7,380 nucleotides of DNA from an uncultured beta proteobacterium (GTDB lineage: Bacteria; Pseudomonadota; Gammaproteobacteria; Burkholderiales; Burkholderiaceae). Below the pieces are notes generated by a model that saw only the letters and a list, made by a program, of their open reading frames with translations, was not told the DNA's origin and made no database searches. Position 1 is the first letter of the stretch. Each line of letters starts with the position of its first letter. This document shows positions 1-5,294 of the stretch, one piece after another. The position numbers were made by a program, and so were the translations under genes. The stretch covers positions 1-7,380 of the forward strand of contig CAIYZI010000225.1 in the NCBI GenBank assembly GCA_903930665.1. The letters run 5' to 3'.

Positions 1-368
1 GGAGCTTTTGAAGTTGCAGCAGCAACAAAGTCTTTCAAATCGTCTTGTGATTGATCAATAGCTGCCTCTACAGCCTCAACCAATTCTTGATTGCCGCGAC
101 GCAAAACTTCAGCAACTTTCTTTTGGTATTCAGCTACTTGAGCAACAGCTTCTTGAACTTCAGCGCTTTGCAAGAGTTCCAAAGCGGCTTTAGCATCTTT
201 ACCCTTCATTAGCTCAGCAGCCTTAGCTTGAGCAGCAGCTACAGCTTCTTGTGCAGCTTGGTAGTTGATTTGAGCTAATTCTTGAGCATTTTCTAATGCT
301 GTTTGACCTAAAGCACGTACGGTTTCGATAGATTTCGTTTGATTACCTGCGAATTGATTTTTAAACAT
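1..368 (-). CDS. Phasin family protein (3' end cut by window edge)
   Basis: Phasins coat polyhydroxyalkanoate (PHB) granules in the cytoplasm and control granule number and size. The visible 122 residues start MFKNQFAGNQTKSIETVRAL. They continue as an almost unbroken amphipathic helix rich in Ala, Gln and Glu, with no Cys, Pro or Trp, which is the look of the phasin family (TIGR01841/PF09361 type). Family members run to roughly 180-190 residues, so about a third of the protein should lie beyond base 1. The ATG at 366-368 is chosen because AAAGGAAT stands about 6 bases upstream and the family N-terminus begins there. It has its own promoter at 409-437 with TGCA-rich boxes, consistent with control by PHB-responsive PhaR. 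That regulator is known for phaP in Cupriavidus necator; its action here is inferred. The family call is from the sequence pattern; the gene number (phaP1, phaP2 and so on) cannot be assigned. Confidence 0.88.
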   Translation of the reverse strand, partial: MFKNQFAGNQTKSIETVRALGQTALENAQELAQINYQAAQEAVAAAQAKAAELMKGKDAKAALELLQSAEVQEAVAQVAEYQKKVAEVLRRGNQELVEAVEAAIDQSQDDLKDFVAAATSKA

Positions 369-388
369 GATGATTCCTTTAATGGGGT

Positions 389-466
389 TAATTATGTTGC
401 ACTGCACCATATTAAAACCTCTAGGGCCAAGATGCAAGCTAATTTTGCTGCTTTGCAACATAATTA
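389..466. repeat. 13-bp perfect inverted repeat flanking the phasin promoter, with TGCA boxes
   Basis: TAATTATGTTGCA (389-401) and its exact reverse complement TGCAACATAATTA (454-466) enclose both promoter hexamers. The left arm runs into TGCACTGCA (398-406), which lies on the predicted transcription start. The right arm overlaps TTGC-TGCTTT-GCAA (445-458), just upstream of the -35 box. TGC/GCA-rich pseudo-palindromes are known targets of PhaR, the repressor that leaves phasin promoters when PHB granules form. Two operators facing each other across the promoter would suit repression by looping or double blockage. The repeats are seen directly; the PhaR role is inferred. Confidence 0.5.
409..437 (-). 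promoter_or_regulatory. Sigma70-type promoter of the phasin gene
   Basis: Read on the minus strand, a -35 box TTGCAT (432-437) is followed after exactly 17 bases by a -10 box TAATAT (409-414). Transcription would start near base 402, giving a leader of about 35 bases before the phasin ATG at 368. Both hexamers match four or more consensus positions and the spacing is ideal. The start site is predicted, not measured. Confidence 0.65.
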
Positions 467-500
467 TCTCAATATTACGGTAAATAGCCCTTAAAACAGG

Positions 501-531
501 CAAAAATAAAGCCGCCCTCAGGCGACTTTAT
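501..531 (-). terminator. Intrinsic terminator after the lipoprotein gene pair
   Basis: The arms are 506-516 and 521-531, giving an 11-bp stem with a 4-base loop. On the minus-strand RNA one pair is G-U; on the plus strand the same position is a C/A mismatch. A run of U follows only on the minus-strand side (complement of 502-505). Both points assign it to minus-strand transcription, ending the gene at 552-950 about 20 bases after its stop codon. Confidence 0.8.
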
Positions 532-551
532 CAAGTACAACTAAAAACAGA

Positions 552-950
552 CTATAGAGCTACAACATGCCAAGTGTTATTTACGCCATCACCAGTTCTA
601 TCGCCTGGGTTCTTGTCTTTTGAATAGAAGTACAAAGGTTTACCTTTATAAGTCAATTGCTTTTGACCATCATTGCGTGTGATGTAGTTAAAGTCACCAG
701 TAACTTTGACGCCAGGCTCAACATAAACTGGCGGCCAGTTAGTAGCACAAGTAGCTACACACTCTGACGTACCGGAAGCTGCCTGATCTTTATCAAATGT
801 ATACATCGTTCTTCCATAACTACTTGTCAAAATTCCGTTAGTGATTTTAGTGAAATCAGCTGAAGGAGTTTCAACATTGGGAGTTGTAGAACATGCAGTA
901 ACGGCAGCTACAAAACACATTGCAGCCAGAATTTTCCATTGAATTTTCAT
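552..950 (-). CDS. Small COG4315-type lipoprotein with 'secreted repeats'
   Basis: A 132-residue exported lipoprotein of unknown biochemical function. Residues 1-19 form a signal peptide (basic MKIQWK, then a hydrophobic stretch) ending in the lipobox VTAC, so Cys20 should be lipidated. The mature part carries two copies of the PF03640/COG4315 repeat. The first lies around 46-75 (YGRTMYTFDKD, then C64-x3-C68 and NWPPV). The second lies around 102-129 (KGKPLYFYSKDKNPGD, then NNTWHVV). The G-x-x-L/M-Y-x-F/Y-x-K-D core is well kept in both. Length fits the family. The ATG at 948-950 has GGAAT about 6 bases upstream. It lies 25 bases after the OmpA-like gene and before a terminator, so it is probably the last gene of a two-gene envelope operon. 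The paired cysteines may form a disulfide in the periplasm (inference). Confidence 0.88.
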   Translation of the reverse strand: MKIQWKILAAMCFVAAVTACSTTPNVETPSADFTKITNGILTSSYGRTMYTFDKDQAASGTSECVATCATNWPPVYVEPGVKVTGDFNYITRNDGQKQLTYKGKPLYFYSKDKNPGDRTGDGVNNTWHVVAL

Positions 951-975
951 TTTTTATTCCTTTGTAAATATTTGC

Positions 976-1515
976 TTAGGTACCTGGACCAACCAAGGTC
1001 ACTTCAATACGGCGATTTTGCGCACGACCTTCAGCAGTAGCATTAGAAGCCACTGGATTGGTTTCACCCATGCCTTCGGCTGAAACTAGTGAGGGGGAAA
1101 CGCCTTGTTTGATCAAGTAATCCACTACGTTATCAGCACGCTTAGAGGACAAATCTACGTTAGTAGTGATACCTTCGTTACGCATAGCCAGACCAATTGC
1201 AACATTATCGGTATAACCTTTAACAATGACTTTAGTGTTCTTAAATCCAGTTAAAGTTGGCGCCATTTTTGCCAAAACTTTCTCAGCTTGAGTATTTAAG
1301 CGGTAGCCACCTTCAGGGAATAAAACCTTGTCTTTAATAGTGATGCGTAACTCGCCTTGCAATTGACGAATTTCAACTTCATCACCTTGATAGGCCTGCT
1401 GAAGTTGTGAATATGCTTGATCTAGATTGTTATAGCTGGACTCGGATACGCAACCGATTAAGGCACTAAGAGCCCCCATTAACAAAACTAATACGATCTT
1501 TTTACTGAAAACCAT
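976..1515 (-). CDS. OmpA/MotB-like peptidoglycan-binding lipoprotein
   Basis: A 179-residue envelope lipoprotein. Residues 1-21 are a signal peptide ending in lipobox LIGC (lipidated Cys22). Residues about 29-57 are Gln/Leu-rich and probably helical or coiled. Residues about 60-176 form an OmpA C-terminal domain (PF00691). Key motifs are KVLFPEGGYRLN (63-74), GYTDN (100-104), LSSKRADNVVDYL (122-134) and NRRIEV (167-172). Asp103 and Arg126 match the pair known to hold the diaminopimelate side chain of peptidoglycan. The eight or so extra residues between them (VAIG...TTNVD) resemble MotB/YiaD-type domains more than classical OmpA. There is no beta-barrel, so the role is likely a lipid-anchored tether or envelope factor rather than a porin. 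The ATG at 1513-1515 follows AAAGGGTG. It is first in a likely operon with the gene at 552-950, and its message may begin at the promoter at 1824-1852, giving a long structured leader. Confidence 0.9.
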   Translation of the reverse strand: MVFSKKIVLVLLMGALSALIGCVSESSYNNLDQAYSQLQQAYQGDEVEIRQLQGELRITIKDKVLFPEGGYRLNTQAEKVLAKMAPTLTGFKNTKVIVKGYTDNVAIGLAMRNEGITTNVDLSSKRADNVVDYLIKQGVSPSLVSAEGMGETNPVASNATAEGRAQNRRIEVTLVGPGT

Positions 1516-1646
1516 ATGACACCCTTTATTAAATAGTCATTGAATATTTTTACCAGGCTAGATTATGAATGGTTCTAAGAAAAAATACTAATTTTCAGGA
1601 TTTATGGGACGAGCAGAGACCCTGCCGTTATTGTTTTTTATTTTAA

Positions 1647-1667
1647 ATTTGGGATTTGGGATTTGGG
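1647..1667. repeat. Three tandem heptamers (ATTTGGG)
   Basis: Three exact copies of ATTTGGG are followed by a partial fourth (ATTT). Such units can expand or contract by slippage. They lie between the structured RNA region and the OmpA-like gene, and in minus-strand RNA they give an unstructured CCCAAAT repeat. No function is evident. Confidence 0.75.
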
Positions 1668-1732
1668 ATTTTTAGGAAGCATCGTCATTTTTGACCGCCA
1701 TTTGAGATGGCAACTTCACTGATAAAGATTTT

Positions 1733-1818
1733 TTAAAGAGCGTACTAACAGTCTCCACAACTGCGGTAAAACTTTACGTCTGTACGCTCTTTAAGGCTGG
1801 AAGCGAACCCCCAGCGAG
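1733..1818 (-). ncRNA. Candidate structured small RNA or 5' leader of the OmpA-like gene
   Basis: Downstream of a strong promoter, minus-strand RNA would fold in two parts. The first is an 8-bp hairpin GCTGGGGG-UUCG-CTTCCAGC (1796-1815). The second is a perfect 13-bp stem between TTAAAGAGCGTAC (1782-1794 on the minus strand) and GTACGCTCTTTAA (1733-1745). The 36-base interior of that stem can form two small hairpins, GTAAA/TTTAC and CAGT/ACTG, giving a three-way-junction shape. The two G-U pairs of the first hairpin become A/C mismatches on the plus strand, so the structure is meant for minus-strand RNA. The stem is followed by AAAAAA rather than U residues, so it is not itself an intrinsic terminator. 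RNA may therefore run on for about 300 bases into the gene at 976-1515. I do not recognise it as 6S, SRP, tmRNA, RNase P RNA or a known riboswitch. Confidence 0.45.
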
Positions 1819-1823
1819 TTATC

Positions 1824-1852
1824 ACTATATCTGATACTTACGTAAAAGTCAA
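1824..1852 (-). promoter_or_regulatory. Near-consensus sigma70 promoter in the 1516-1877 gap
   Basis: The minus strand shows -35 TTGACT (1847-1852), a 17-base spacer and -10 TATAGT (1824-1829), each five of six to consensus. Predicted start lies at about 1817-1820, immediately before the UUCG-capped hairpin. The spacer contains the palindrome TTACGTAA (1838-1845), and GGGTTTACCC (1853-1862) abuts the -35 box; either could be an operator. It is the best promoter in the window and lies only 25-55 bases beyond the stop of the 79-aa gene. Confidence 0.75.
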
Positions 1853-1877
1853 GGGTTTACCCTAATTTATCAGAAAT

Positions 1878-2117
1878 TTATTTTGCCAACTTAGCTTGCA
1901 CTTCCCTAGCTAACTCTAGGGCGCCTTCATACCCGGAAACGACGTGAGCAGGAAGATCGGGATCACCAACGATTGAACCAAGCGTTTCAACCAAGCTATA
2001 AATAATTCCCTTGGCTGCGCTTGCTGGGATTCCATCCGCAGAAATTAAATCATCAAGATGGCTAACTGCATCATGGAAATGTTGCCCTTCAGGGAGATGA
2101 TCTAACTTTTTACTCAT
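1878..2117 (-). CDS. Small acidic protein of unknown function
   Basis: A 79-residue protein I do not recognise. It begins MSKKLDHLPEGQHFHDAVSHL and contains DDLISADGIPASAAKGIIYSLVETLGSIVGDPDLPAHVVSGYEGALELAREVQ in overall order (segments at about 22-40, 41-56 and 57-74). It is acidic (about 12 Asp/Glu against 6 Lys/Arg), probably three or four helices, with no Cys, signal peptide or membrane segment, so likely cytoplasmic. The start is supported by AAGGAAA about 6 bases before the ATG at 2115-2117. A -10-like GATAAT (2144-2149) lies just upstream, with only a weak -35. It stands alone, with about 400 bases on one side and 360 on the other. Protein-like composition and a good ribosome site make it credible as a real gene; function unknown. 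Confidence 0.7.
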   Translation of the reverse strand: MSKKLDHLPEGQHFHDAVSHLDDLISADGIPASAAKGIIYSLVETLGSIVGDPDLPAHVVSGYEGALELAREVQAKLAK

Positions 2118-2519
2118 GCTGATTTCCTTATAAAAGATCTTTGATTATCGTCCCAGACTACTCTATTGCTTACGTTTAGGAAAGAGATGCCCAATCCATC
2201 AAGATTAAGAAAAGTTTACATTCCTAAAATTTTCAGATAGTGATTAGAGTATCTCGACTATTTCGTAATCACTTGATAGCAAGGCCAATATTGCTATTAG
2301 TCTTCTCTAAAGTCTTTTGAACAACATTCCTAGGATCAGACGGCGGCTGCGATAACAGGGTAGCCAATTGCTACCTCCTAACTAATCTCAGATGTGATTA
2401 AAGAGCAAGGTGGAACCTTTTTATCAGAAGATTCAACTGACAAAGCCTTTCATACACGATCAGGACTCTTTACTGATGATCTGAAATATCTGAGATGCTA
2501 ATACCTTCGGTGAGCGAAG
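2118..2519. other. Gene-poor 402-base stretch with several inverted repeats
   Basis: No recognisable gene. It holds an 8-bp inverted repeat AGTGATTA/TAATCACT (2239-2246, 2266-2273), a hairpin GGTAGC/GCTACC (2359-2375), a 9-bp inverted pair ATCTCAGAT/ATCTGAGAT (2385-2393, 2488-2496), a small hairpin AAGGT/ACCTT (2407-2419) and CTTCG/CGAAG (2505-2519) right after the stop of the upstream gene. None is followed by a proper U-run on the minus strand, so no convincing terminator for the etf operon is visible. The stretch may include decayed coding sequence. Confidence 0.5.
2269..2367 (-). CDS. Doubtful 32-codon frame with TTG start
   Basis: A perfect AGGAGGT stands 5 bases before a TTG codon (2365-2367) that opens a 32-codon frame ending TGA (2269-2271). 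The product would begin (M)ATLLSQPPSDPRNVV and end SNIGLAIK, resembling nothing I know. The Shine-Dalgarno and start fall inside the hairpin GGTAGC-AATTG-GCTACC, which could hide them. Chance occurrence is quite possible, and the TTG start and short length keep confidence low. Confidence 0.2.
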   Translation of the reverse strand: MATLLSQPPSDPRNVVQKTLEKTNSNIGLAIK

Positions 2520-3542
2520 TTAATAAAGCTTGAACGCGAGGTAATATGTTTGCCATAAAAAACTAGCCGTAATAATTTTTGTTTCGTAAAAATAATTATC
2601 GTCATCATGCAGACGTTCAGCTGCAAGTACTGCTCTAGCCATTTGCCAGGCAGATAAAACGATTCCACAAATCTGCAAATAAGCCTTACCACTTCTGTAC
2701 CCTATGTCGGATTCGGTTTTAACATTTTTTACTAGGCACTCAATAGCCATCTGAAGGGCTTCCCTGCCCATGCTTAAATATTTCAAAATAACCAAGGCAT
2801 TGAGCGATGCAGAATCCTTTAGATCGGCCTCAGTTTTTTCGATTTTGCGTATCAAAACCCTACCTACTACCCCGCCATCTCGAATGGTTTTATTCATGAC
2901 AAGATCATGAATATAGACACTTACATCATTGGCAGAAATCTTGGACAACTCGATCTCAGGAGAGAAGTTCCAGCACTTATGAATTTGAGCGCCAATGGTC
3001 GCAGCCTCTAGAGCGAACTCTGTGGAAAAGCCCTGGTTTATTGGGGTGACGAACTCATAAATAGCCCTATTAACGCCAATGGTGTGGGAGTTAGCGGTAG
3101 AGGTCATCGCATCATGCAAGGATGCCGAGTAATAGTCCAGAGCCCTTAAGGATTCACAAAGCGAGCGAATGGTGATGAGTTTATGCGCTTCATCAGAAAA
3201 CTCTTTAATCGGACGATCGTCAAGATGTCGTTTGGTATGGTGAATACATTTTTGATAAATGCGATCAATGAGTGCAATATTTCCACAGCTTGATATTAAT
3301 GAGTCATAACCATCTTCGATTTCATTACAAGCTGTTGTGACAAGCTTTGGAAGATCTTGTGGATCTTTAAAAATAAGAGTCTTAGGACGCTTTTTATTTT
3401 TAGCAGCCTTCTCTAGAAGTTGCGGTATAAGCTCAGCATTAATACCTAATGCTGAAAATCTAGGGTATGCAATGATGTCCGATAGCCCTGCTAATTCGTT
3501 CATCACAAACAGCATATCTTTTACTGGGGCTATATAGGTCAT
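2520..3542 (-). CDS. Degenerate, internally deleted acyl-CoA dehydrogenase-like protein
   Basis: An intact 340-codon frame that reads as a shrunken member of the roughly 600-residue acyl-CoA dehydrogenases encoded beside etfBA in Burkholderiales. The N-terminus MTYIAPVKDMLFVMNELAGL is the family's typical opening. From memory of the family, DLPKLVTTAC (63-72) matches the segment after the N-terminal helices, NIALIDRIYQK (88-98) the helix after the FAD domain, and IYEFVTPINQGFSTE (161-175) and NKTIRDGG (217-224) the C-terminal helical domain. LQICGIVLSAWQMARAVLAA (289-308) matches the terminal domain (PF12806 type). Missing are the flavin-binding beta domain (its TEPQAGSD motif), the GGxGF motif (here KCWNF, 189-193) and the catalytic Glu of YEGT (here YIHD, 210-213). 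No clear Shine-Dalgarno precedes the ATG. It lies 38 bases after etfA, last in the operon. It should lack dehydrogenase activity: a decaying gene, or a retained non-catalytic protein. Confidence 0.8.
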   Translation of the reverse strand: MTYIAPVKDMLFVMNELAGLSDIIAYPRFSALGINAELIPQLLEKAAKNKKRPKTLIFKDPQDLPKLVTTACNEIEDGYDSLISSCGNIALIDRIYQKCIHHTKRHLDDRPIKEFSDEAHKLITIRSLCESLRALDYYSASLHDAMTSTANSHTIGVNRAIYEFVTPINQGFSTEFALEAATIGAQIHKCWNFSPEIELSKISANDVSVYIHDLVMNKTIRDGGVVGRVLIRKIEKTEADLKDSASLNALVILKYLSMGREALQMAIECLVKNVKTESDIGYRSGKAYLQICGIVLSAWQMARAVLAAERLHDDDNYFYETKIITASFLWQTYYLAFKLY

Positions 3543-3580
3543 TGCTCGGCAGCTTTACGATGATAGATATCTAGAGCAAA

Positions 3581-4522
3581 TCACCCCAACGCCTTCGTCA
3601 ACTCCGGCACCACCGTAAACAGATCTCCGACTAGGCCGTAGTCCGCTACGCTAAAGATTGGGGCTTCAGGGTCTTTGTTGATGGCAACAATGACCTTAGA
3701 GTCTTTCATCCCTGCTAAGTGCTGGATAGCTCCAGAGATCCCTACTGCGATATAGAGCTGCGGAGCCACAATCTTGCCTGTTTGTCCGACTTGGTAGTCA
3801 TTAGGAACATAACCGGCATCTACGGCTGCGCGTGAAGCGCCTAAGGCTGCCCCTAAACAATCGGCTAAGGGGGTAATGAGTTCTTGGTACTTCTCACCAG
3901 AACCTAAACCTCTCCCACCAGAGACAATGATCTTGGCAGCAGTGAGCTCTGGACGATCAGATTTAGTCAGTTCACGGCCAATAAAGCTTGAAGCAGCTGG
4001 AGTGCTTAAGGCACTAACTGGTAGGGACTCAATCGGGGCAGAGCCGCCTGTAGCGGCAACGGGATCAAAACCGGTCGTGCGTACGGTAATGACTTTAATG
4101 GGGTCACTCGATTGCACCGTAGCTATGGCATTACCCGCATAGATAGGACGCTCAAAGGTATCAGGGCTAATGACTTTAGTGATATCGGAGATTTGGGCTA
4201 CATCGAGCTTGGCAGCCACTCTAGGCAGGACGTTTTTCCCATTGGCCGTAGCTGGGGCCAGGATATGGCTGTACTGATTAGCCATGGCCAAGATTTGGGC
4301 TGCTAAGGGTTCAGCCAAGTGATCGGCTAGGCTAGGATCATCGATCTGGATGACTTTACGCACTCCTGCCACTTGACTAGCAGCTTGGGCTGCGCCTTGG
4401 GCGTTGCTACCAGCAATGAGAACATCGACTTCTGGGGAGCAAGCTAGAGCAGCAGCTAGCGCATTGAGCGTTGCCGCTTTTAAAGACTGGTGATCGTGTT
4501 CAGCAATTACAAGAGCGGCCAT
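3581..4522 (-). CDS. etfA: Electron transfer flavoprotein, alpha subunit
   Basis: A 313-residue FAD-binding subunit of the EtfAB heterodimer, which collects electrons from acyl-CoA dehydrogenases and passes them to ETF:quinone oxidoreductase at the inner membrane. Residues 1 to about 180 form the N-terminal alpha/beta domain (LVIAEHD, then ILAPATANGKNVLPRVAAKL at 87-106). Residues about 195-313 are the FAD domain, with SGGRGLGSGEKY (201-212), GASRAAVDAGYVPNDYQVGQ (228-247) and the signature from LYIAVGISGAIQH to INKDPEAPIF (257-290). Length is normal and all motifs are intact. The etfB stop TAA touches this ATG with no base between, so the two are translationally coupled. The ribosome site GAAGGTG lies inside the etfB end. 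Confidence 0.97.
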   Translation of the reverse strand: MAALVIAEHDHQSLKAATLNALAAALACSPEVDVLIAGSNAQGAAQAASQVAGVRKVIQIDDPSLADHLAEPLAAQILAMANQYSHILAPATANGKNVLPRVAAKLDVAQISDITKVISPDTFERPIYAGNAIATVQSSDPIKVITVRTTGFDPVAATGGSAPIESLPVSALSTPAASSFIGRELTKSDRPELTAAKIIVSGGRGLGSGEKYQELITPLADCLGAALGASRAAVDAGYVPNDYQVGQTGKIVAPQLYIAVGISGAIQHLAGMKDSKVIVAINKDPEAPIFSVADYGLVGDLFTVVPELTKALG

Positions 4523-5272
4523 TTAAATCACCTTCGCTTCATTTTTCAGTTTTTCTACAAGAGCCGCTACATCGGCCACCATCACACCAGCACTGCGCTG
4601 GGCAGGCTCTTGGACTTTTAAGGTGGTCAAACGGGGGGCAATATCGATTCCAAGCTCTTCAGGCTTGATCACATCAAGCGGCTTTTTCTTGGCCTTCATG
4701 ATGTTCGGTAGCGTCACATAACGAGGTTCATTGAGACGCAAGTCCGTTGTAATGACCGCAGGTAAGCTCAAACTAATCGTTTCTAAGCCCCCATCAACTT
4801 CTCGAGTCACTTGGGCTTTACCATCGGCAATGACCACTTTAGAGGCAAAAGTCGCTTGGGGAAGATCTAAAAGGCTAGCGAGCATTTGCCCGGTTTGATT
4901 GCTATCGTCATCAATAGCCTGTTTACCCAAGATGATGAGCTGAGCACCTTCTTTTTGGGCAATATTGGCCAAAATCTTGGCAACGGCTAAAGGTTGGAGC
5001 GCTAGCTCAGTCTCGACCAGGATCGCGCGATCCGCGCCAATGGCTAAGGCTGTGCGCAACGTCTCTTGGCAGGCAGTAGGGCCGGCAGAGATGGCAATGA
5101 CTTCCGTGGCGATACCGGCTTCTTTGAGGCGAACCGCCTCTTCAATGGCGATCTCATCAAATGGGTTCATGCTCATTTTGACATTGGCGATATCCACACC
5201 AGACTGATCGGATTTAACGCGGTCTTTAACGTTGTAATCGACGACGCGTTTTACGGCTACTAAGATTTTCAT
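4523..5272 (-). CDS. etfB: Electron transfer flavoprotein, beta subunit
   Basis: A 249-residue partner of EtfA that binds AMP and docks on acyl-CoA dehydrogenases. The start MKILVAVKRVVDYNVK is canonical. NPFDEIAIEEAVRLKE (36-51) and GKQAIDDDSNQTGQMLA (116-132) are the nucleotide-binding motifs. RYVTLPNIMKAKKKPL (184-199) is the recognition loop that anchors the dehydrogenase, ending in the usual Lys-rich run. The C-terminal arm (about 200-249) wraps onto EtfA. It begins 22 bases after the acyl-CoA dehydrogenase stop, with AGGA rather far (about 12 bases) from the ATG. Hand counts on two 60-base lines give 60% GC and on a third 52%, against 42% in the flanking dehydrogenase, so this gene is GC-richer than its operon partners. 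Confidence 0.97.
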   Translation of the reverse strand: MKILVAVKRVVDYNVKDRVKSDQSGVDIANVKMSMNPFDEIAIEEAVRLKEAGIATEVIAISAGPTACQETLRTALAIGADRAILVETELALQPLAVAKILANIAQKEGAQLIILGKQAIDDDSNQTGQMLASLLDLPQATFASKVVIADGKAQVTREVDGGLETISLSLPAVITTDLRLNEPRYVTLPNIMKAKKKPLDVIKPEELGIDIAPRLTTLKVQEPAQRSAGVMVADVAALVEKLKNEAKVI

Positions 5273-5294
5273 TTGCTGTCTTTATCCTGGAAAT

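Noticed and set aside
1647..1667. G-quadruplex on the plus strand
   Set aside because: Only three GGG runs are close together; a fourth run is about 40 bases away.
1638..1688. Leader peptide MTMLPKNPKSQIPNLK upstream of the OmpA-like gene
   Set aside because: No ribosome binding site, and most of it is just the heptamer repeat in translation.
1733..1794. 13-bp inverted repeat as an intrinsic terminator
   Set aside because: Neither strand has a U-run after the stem: minus-strand RNA continues AAAAAA, plus-strand RNA continues GGCUGG.
1733..1794. Stem read as the ends of a miniature transposable element
   Set aside because: Only 62 bases long, with no target-site duplication visible and no second copy in the window; the hairpin fits RNA better.
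2187..2240. Plus-strand 17-codon frame with AGGAAAGAG before ATG
   Set aside because: Too short, no promoter evident, and opposite to all neighbouring transcription.
2505..2519. CTTCG/CGAAG hairpin as terminator of the etf operon
   Set aside because: Five base pairs only, and no U-run follows on the minus strand.
2498..2692. Minus-strand frame of 64 codons overlapping the end of the degenerate dehydrogenase
   Set aside because: Out of frame with the family-matching C-terminal segment and without a ribosome site; a shadow.
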